Assembly: GCA_029264355.1 (NCBI GenBank)
Contig: JARIBW010000010.1
Location: forward strand, 16,989 to 80,988
Source of the DNA: Collinsella sp.
Lineage (GTDB): Bacteria > Actinomycetota > Coriobacteriia > Coriobacteriales > Coriobacteriaceae
DNA: 64,000 bases
Direction: 5' to 3'
Positions 61,339 to 64,000 of this stretch are shown here, in pieces (positions within the stretch are counted from its first letter, which is position 1; each line of letters opens with the position of its first letter). The notes beneath the pieces are model-generated. The model was not told the DNA's origin. It worked only from the letters and a program-made list of their open reading frames with translations, and searched no databases. The position numbers were made by a program, and so were the translations under genes.

Positions 61339-62447
61339 ACGAGCTTCGCGTGTACGTCGAGCACCTGTTCGAGGGCAAGGTGCTCACTCCCGAGAATATC
61401 GAACTGAAAGAAGAGATCTACGGCAACCTGGTCGCCCGCTACGAAGACCTTCTCGCCGAGGGGGTCTCGGAGGAGGAGGCCCTCGAGCGCACCAAGGAGA
61501 GCATGCCCAGTCTGGATGAATTGGATGAAGATGCGTCGTTCGGCGATGCCTCGGCTTCTTCAATCGTCAACGTCTGCGCTGATGGGGAGGAGCGCTCCGA
61601 CGAGACGCCGATTTCCGACGAGACTCCGGCCGCCGACGCCGCGCCGGCTTCCGTGACGGCCGACGCGGGGCTTACGGGGCGATCCGCCCCGCACCTGGCT
61701 CCGGAGAAGGTGCTGGACCTCTATAAGGTCCTCAAGTACGGCCTTATCGTGGCTGCGATCATCATCGTCATGGGAATCGCCGCAAAGCTCACGCTCGGAC
61801 TTGTCGATGAGGGCGTGGAGTATGGGGAGCATGGGACCTCCGCCGTGCAGGGCGACTCCACGTCTGCGCCGCAGGGTGGCTCTGGACCTCAAGGGGCTGC
61901 AGCGAATGGGGGCGAGGCCGCCATCACCGTCGACGAGGCCGGTCGTGTGTGGATGGAAGGCGAGCCGGGGGATGAACTGCTCGCCTCGGTCGTCGATGCG
62001 ACGCCTTCCGACGTGTCCGCCTATGTCGATACGAAGCTCGAAGATGCCGCGACAGTCGAATCTCTGCTGCATGCGTTACCGCTGGGCGAGTTCGCGACGG
62101 ATGTCGATGTCACGAGGGGACCTGGCGTGCTCTGTTTCGCGTACCGCGAAGTTCCCGAGGCATACGATGGCGATTCCGTCGATGTGGCCCTTGCCTACAA
62201 CGTTGCGGTGTTGTTCGGCACCATCCCGGCCGTAAATGAGATCCAGGTCACCGTTGCCGAACAGGACGAGCCGACGGATGAAAACTACTACGTTTTCACG
62301 CGTGATAACGTTCAAGGCGCCTATGGCATCACGTTCTCCGGCGAGATGATGAACGAGAGCGGATGGCGTCAAATCAAGGAAGATAACCTTTACACCCGCA
62401 AGTTCGCAGAGCGTCTGGCCGAGACGGCCGAGCGTGAGTGGCGTTGA
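61335..62447 (+). CDS. PadR-coupled membrane protein, possibly DUF4825-like C-terminus
   Basis: The 370-residue product has a cytoplasmic N-terminal helical part (EHLFEGKVLTPENIELKEE, then EEEALERTKESMPSLDEL) like the permease-prefix domains found with PadR regulators. An acidic Ala/Ser linker and one transmembrane helix (residues about 134-156) follow, then a Gly/Ser-rich linker and an outside domain (about 205-360). The segment AATVESLLHALPLGEF recalls DUF4825, but I am not certain. Translation is coupled to padR. It resembles a sensor or anti-sigma-like arrangement; the function is unknown. Confidence 0.7.
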   Translation: MNELRVYVEHLFEGKVLTPENIELKEEIYGNLVARYEDLLAEGVSEEEALERTKESMPSLDELDEDASFGDASASSIVNVCADGEERSDETPISDETPAADAAPASVTADAGLTGRSAPHLAPEKVLDLYKVLKYGLIVAAIIIVMGIAAKLTLGLVDEGVEYGEHGTSAVQGDSTSAPQGGSGPQGAAANGGEAAITVDEAGRVWMEGEPGDELLASVVDATPSDVSAYVDTKLEDAATVESLLHALPLGEFATDVDVTRGPGVLCFAYREVPEAYDGDSVDVALAYNVAVLFGTIPAVNEIQVTVAEQDEPTDENYYVFTRDNVQGAYGITFSGEMMNESGWRQIKEDNLYTRKFAERLAETAEREWR

Positions 62448-62473
62448 GGGCTTGAGATAAAACCGGAGTAAGG

Positions 62474-62511
62474 AGCGCCCGCGACGAGATGCGTTGTGGG
62501 CGCTGTTTTTT
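62474..62511 (+). terminator. Terminator after the PadR operon
   Basis: AGCGCCC pairs with GGGCGCT, with partial inner pairing, followed by G and six T. It reaches the mscS stop codon on the other strand. Confidence 0.82.
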
Positions 62512-63280
62512 ACACGAGCGCCGCGATGGCGCGGACGATGGCGTCTGCGGCCGCGGAGGTCTTGGAGGTGTCCTCGACCTGCAGGATGATCTTTCCCTTG
62601 ATGCCGAGTTCGGAGATCTCGGAGAACAGCACACGCGGACCGTCGATGACGGGGGAGATGCCCTCGGCGGCCTCGAGCGCCAGGGCGGCGAGTCGCTTGG
62701 CAAGATCGTCCATATGCTGTGTGTGAGCGCGACCGTCCTCGCCGATGCGCGGTACGGCGAAGGGGACGACCACGCGGTTGGCCGGCAACAGATGCACGAG
62801 AGCGGTCTTGGAAATAATCGAGTTGGGGATGATCACCGTCTGCCCTGCGGCATCTCGAATGGTGGTGTGGCGCCAGGTGACATCTTGAACGATGCCCGAC
62901 TCTGCGCCGACCTCGATATTGTCACCCGGTTTGACGATGCCCATAAAGGTCATCTGCAAGCCGCCGATGAGGTTGGACAGGGTGTCCTGGAAACCGAGCG
63001 AAACGGCGATACCGCCGACGCCAAGGGCGGCCACGAGGGCATTGGCGTTGACACCGAAGCATGCGTCCAAGATGATGCTGATGCCTGATGCCCAGATCGC
63101 GCCGCGGGCGATATTGACGATGATGCTGGAGGAGGGCAGGGGATTGCTCTCCTGGTTCAGATAGCGCTTGAGGATGCGCGTGGCCACGCGGGCGGCGAGG
63201 GCGGTCGCGAGTGCAAGCGCGAGCGCCCACAGCGAGCTTTGCACGAGCGGCGTCTTGAAAAATGAGAACAGGGCCTCCAT
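62510..63280 (-). CDS. Small-conductance mechanosensitive channel (MscS family)
   Basis: A 256-residue channel with three N-terminal hydrophobic helices. The third is the pore helix NALVAALGVGGIAVSLGFQD (residues about 83-102), followed by the beta domain (GLQMTFMGIVKPGDNIEVG, TWRHTTIRDAAGQTVIIPNS) and a C-terminal alpha/beta domain. It releases solutes at hypo-osmotic shock. Start ATG 63280 follows GAGGAG. It is close to the minimal MscS length. Confidence 0.93.
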   Translation of the reverse strand: MEALFSFFKTPLVQSSLWALALALATALAARVATRILKRYLNQESNPLPSSSIIVNIARGAIWASGISIILDACFGVNANALVAALGVGGIAVSLGFQDTLSNLIGGLQMTFMGIVKPGDNIEVGAESGIVQDVTWRHTTIRDAAGQTVIIPNSIISKTALVHLLPANRVVVPFAVPRIGEDGRAHTQHMDDLAKRLAALALEAAEGISPVIDGPRVLFSEISELGIKGKIILQVEDTSKTSAAADAIVRAIAALV

Positions 63281-63385
63281 GGGAACTCCTCTGGCGTGTA
63301 TAACGGATTCGATTGCATTCTCACACAATTAAGTGTTCCCAATCACGGGTGCTTTATGACGGATGGTCGGCGCTTGCCGGCTGCG

Positions 63386-63769
63386 TCAGCGCTCGGGCGA
63401 GGTTGTCGATCCGCCGCATCCCGCGCGCTCGGCCATACACCGCGTGAACCTCGCGACCAGCTCATCGGATGCGGCGATTTGCGCATCGTTGTAATGAGCC
63501 GAGACCATCTCCTCGAGTGCGGACTCGTGGTCTTTGCCAGGTCGGAGCCAGTTGCGGGCGTCGAAGCGGTCGTCGATCTTCTCAAGGAAGGCCAGACCGG
63601 CCTCGATGGCTTCCTCACGCTCGTCGGTGCTTGCATATACCGGCAGCGTGTCCATGATCGGACTCACGCGGAGGTACTCCTCCGCAAGGCCGCGTTCGGG
63701 TATGGCATGGAAGATGCGCTCGATTTCGGCGAGCTCCTTGTTGGGGTACGGGTGCACCGCCACGTCCAT
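63386..63769 (-). CDS. Hypothetical protein, start uncertain, possible fragment
   Basis: I do not recognise this protein. From ATG 63769 it has 127 residues. It is acidic and helical (NKELAEIERIFHAIPERG, then EEAIEAGLAFLEKIDDRFDAR). The frame is open further upstream, and the segment TDNGKTAMDVAV just at the start resembles the end of an ankyrin-type repeat. So this may be the 3' part of a larger, interrupted gene. No good ribosome site is seen before 63769. The upstream part of the frame runs through a dispersed palindrome and is unlikely to be coding. Confidence 0.4.
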   Translation of the reverse strand: MDVAVHPYPNKELAEIERIFHAIPERGLAEEYLRVSPIMDTLPVYASTDEREEAIEAGLAFLEKIDDRFDARNWLRPGKDHESALEEMVSAHYNDAQIAASDELVARFTRCMAERAGCGGSTTSPER

Positions 63770-63865
63770 CGCGGTTTTGCCGTTGTCCGTGAGTGTGCAG
63801 GGCAAAGATCCCTGCCCATGGACCGTGCGAGCGAAGGCCTCAGTCGCCCCGAGCGCGCCGGCGTC

Positions 63866-63927
63866 GCATCGAAATGGCACGAAAGTCACGAATAAGGGGC
63901 GAAGTTCGTGACTTTGGATATGTTTCG
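63866..63927. repeat. AAGTCAC-family palindrome, copy 4
   Basis: CGAAAGTCACGAA pairs with TTCGTGACTTT around TAAGGGGCGAAG. GCATCGAAA and TTTCGGTGAAATGC extend it. The TGACTTTGGATATGTTTCGG flank parallels the other copies. Confidence 0.8.
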
Positions 63928-64000
63928 GTGAAATGCGAAGCGGCGACGAGCGGGGAACGGCGAGCAAATCCGTCCCCGCATGAGCCGCGCGGTCTAGTCT

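Overview
The window is GC-rich, mostly single-copy core chromosome. The gene set is that of an anaerobic, non-mevalonate, high-GC Gram-positive: GatAB, GlmM/NagB, MurT-GatD, IspD/E/F, DisA, ClpC, type III glutamine synthetase and a tmRNA. Protein style and codon use suggest an actinobacterium of the Coriobacteriia (Collinsella/Olsenella-like gut anaerobe). This is inference from recognition; no database search was possible.

Layout. 1-2.3 kb: end of gatA and all of gatB (tRNA-dependent amidation). 2.4-8.2 kb: an accessory island with a decayed serine-recombinase remnant, an AT-rich regulatory stretch, an S24-type repressor lacking both catalytic residues, a small membrane protein, a coupled DUF3800 gene plus putative toxin-fold gene, and an intact large serine recombinase whose 3' end runs into the tmRNA gene (8202-8568, minus strand). 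The island is probably a degraded integrative element fixed at ssrA. 9-14 kb: patatin-like lipase, rplM-rpsI, glmM, an EIIA-Glc-like PTS protein and nagB (amino-sugar metabolism). 14.3-22.2 kb: a ~1000-residue SARP/ATPase regulator, yhbY, a UPF0210 protein, glutamine synthetase III, tRNA-Glu, bioY. 22.4-28.6 kb (minus strand): a MurT-GatD fusion, a truncated IorA-like Fe-S protein, an FKBP isomerase, two TPR-like proteins and a membrane-anchored NusG-domain-II protein. 28.9-36.5 kb: Fe-alcohol dehydrogenase, an AbiEi/DUF559-like protein, a repeat-rich intergenic zone, tRNA-Val, a HAD phosphatase, murI-rph-rdgB-dtd.

36.8-46.6 kb: veg-ispE, tRNA-Pro, tatA, greA, lysS with an extra C-terminal tRNA-binding domain, a PepD-type dipeptidase, and a GntR regulator divergent from a dimethylargininase-like hydrolase and an APC antiporter. 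46.9-60.7 kb: a long block clpC-disA-ispD-ispF-cysS-rlmB-yacP-tRNAs-tuf-rpmG-tRNA-Trp-secE-nusG-rplK-rplA. It follows the order of the equivalent Bacillus region, but radA is absent between clpC and disA. 60.9-64 kb: a PadR regulator coupled to a membrane protein, an MscS channel and a poorly supported ORF.

Intergenic regions carry recurrent palindromes. One family has AAGTCAC/GTGACTT arms (four copies), another shares a TGGGGAC core, and there are longer inverted repeats at 8.8 kb and 36.6 kb. Several minisatellites are also present. The most unusual items are the island cargo and its non-catalytic repressor, the MurT-GatD fusion, the LysRS appendage, the cysS leader structure and the palindrome families.
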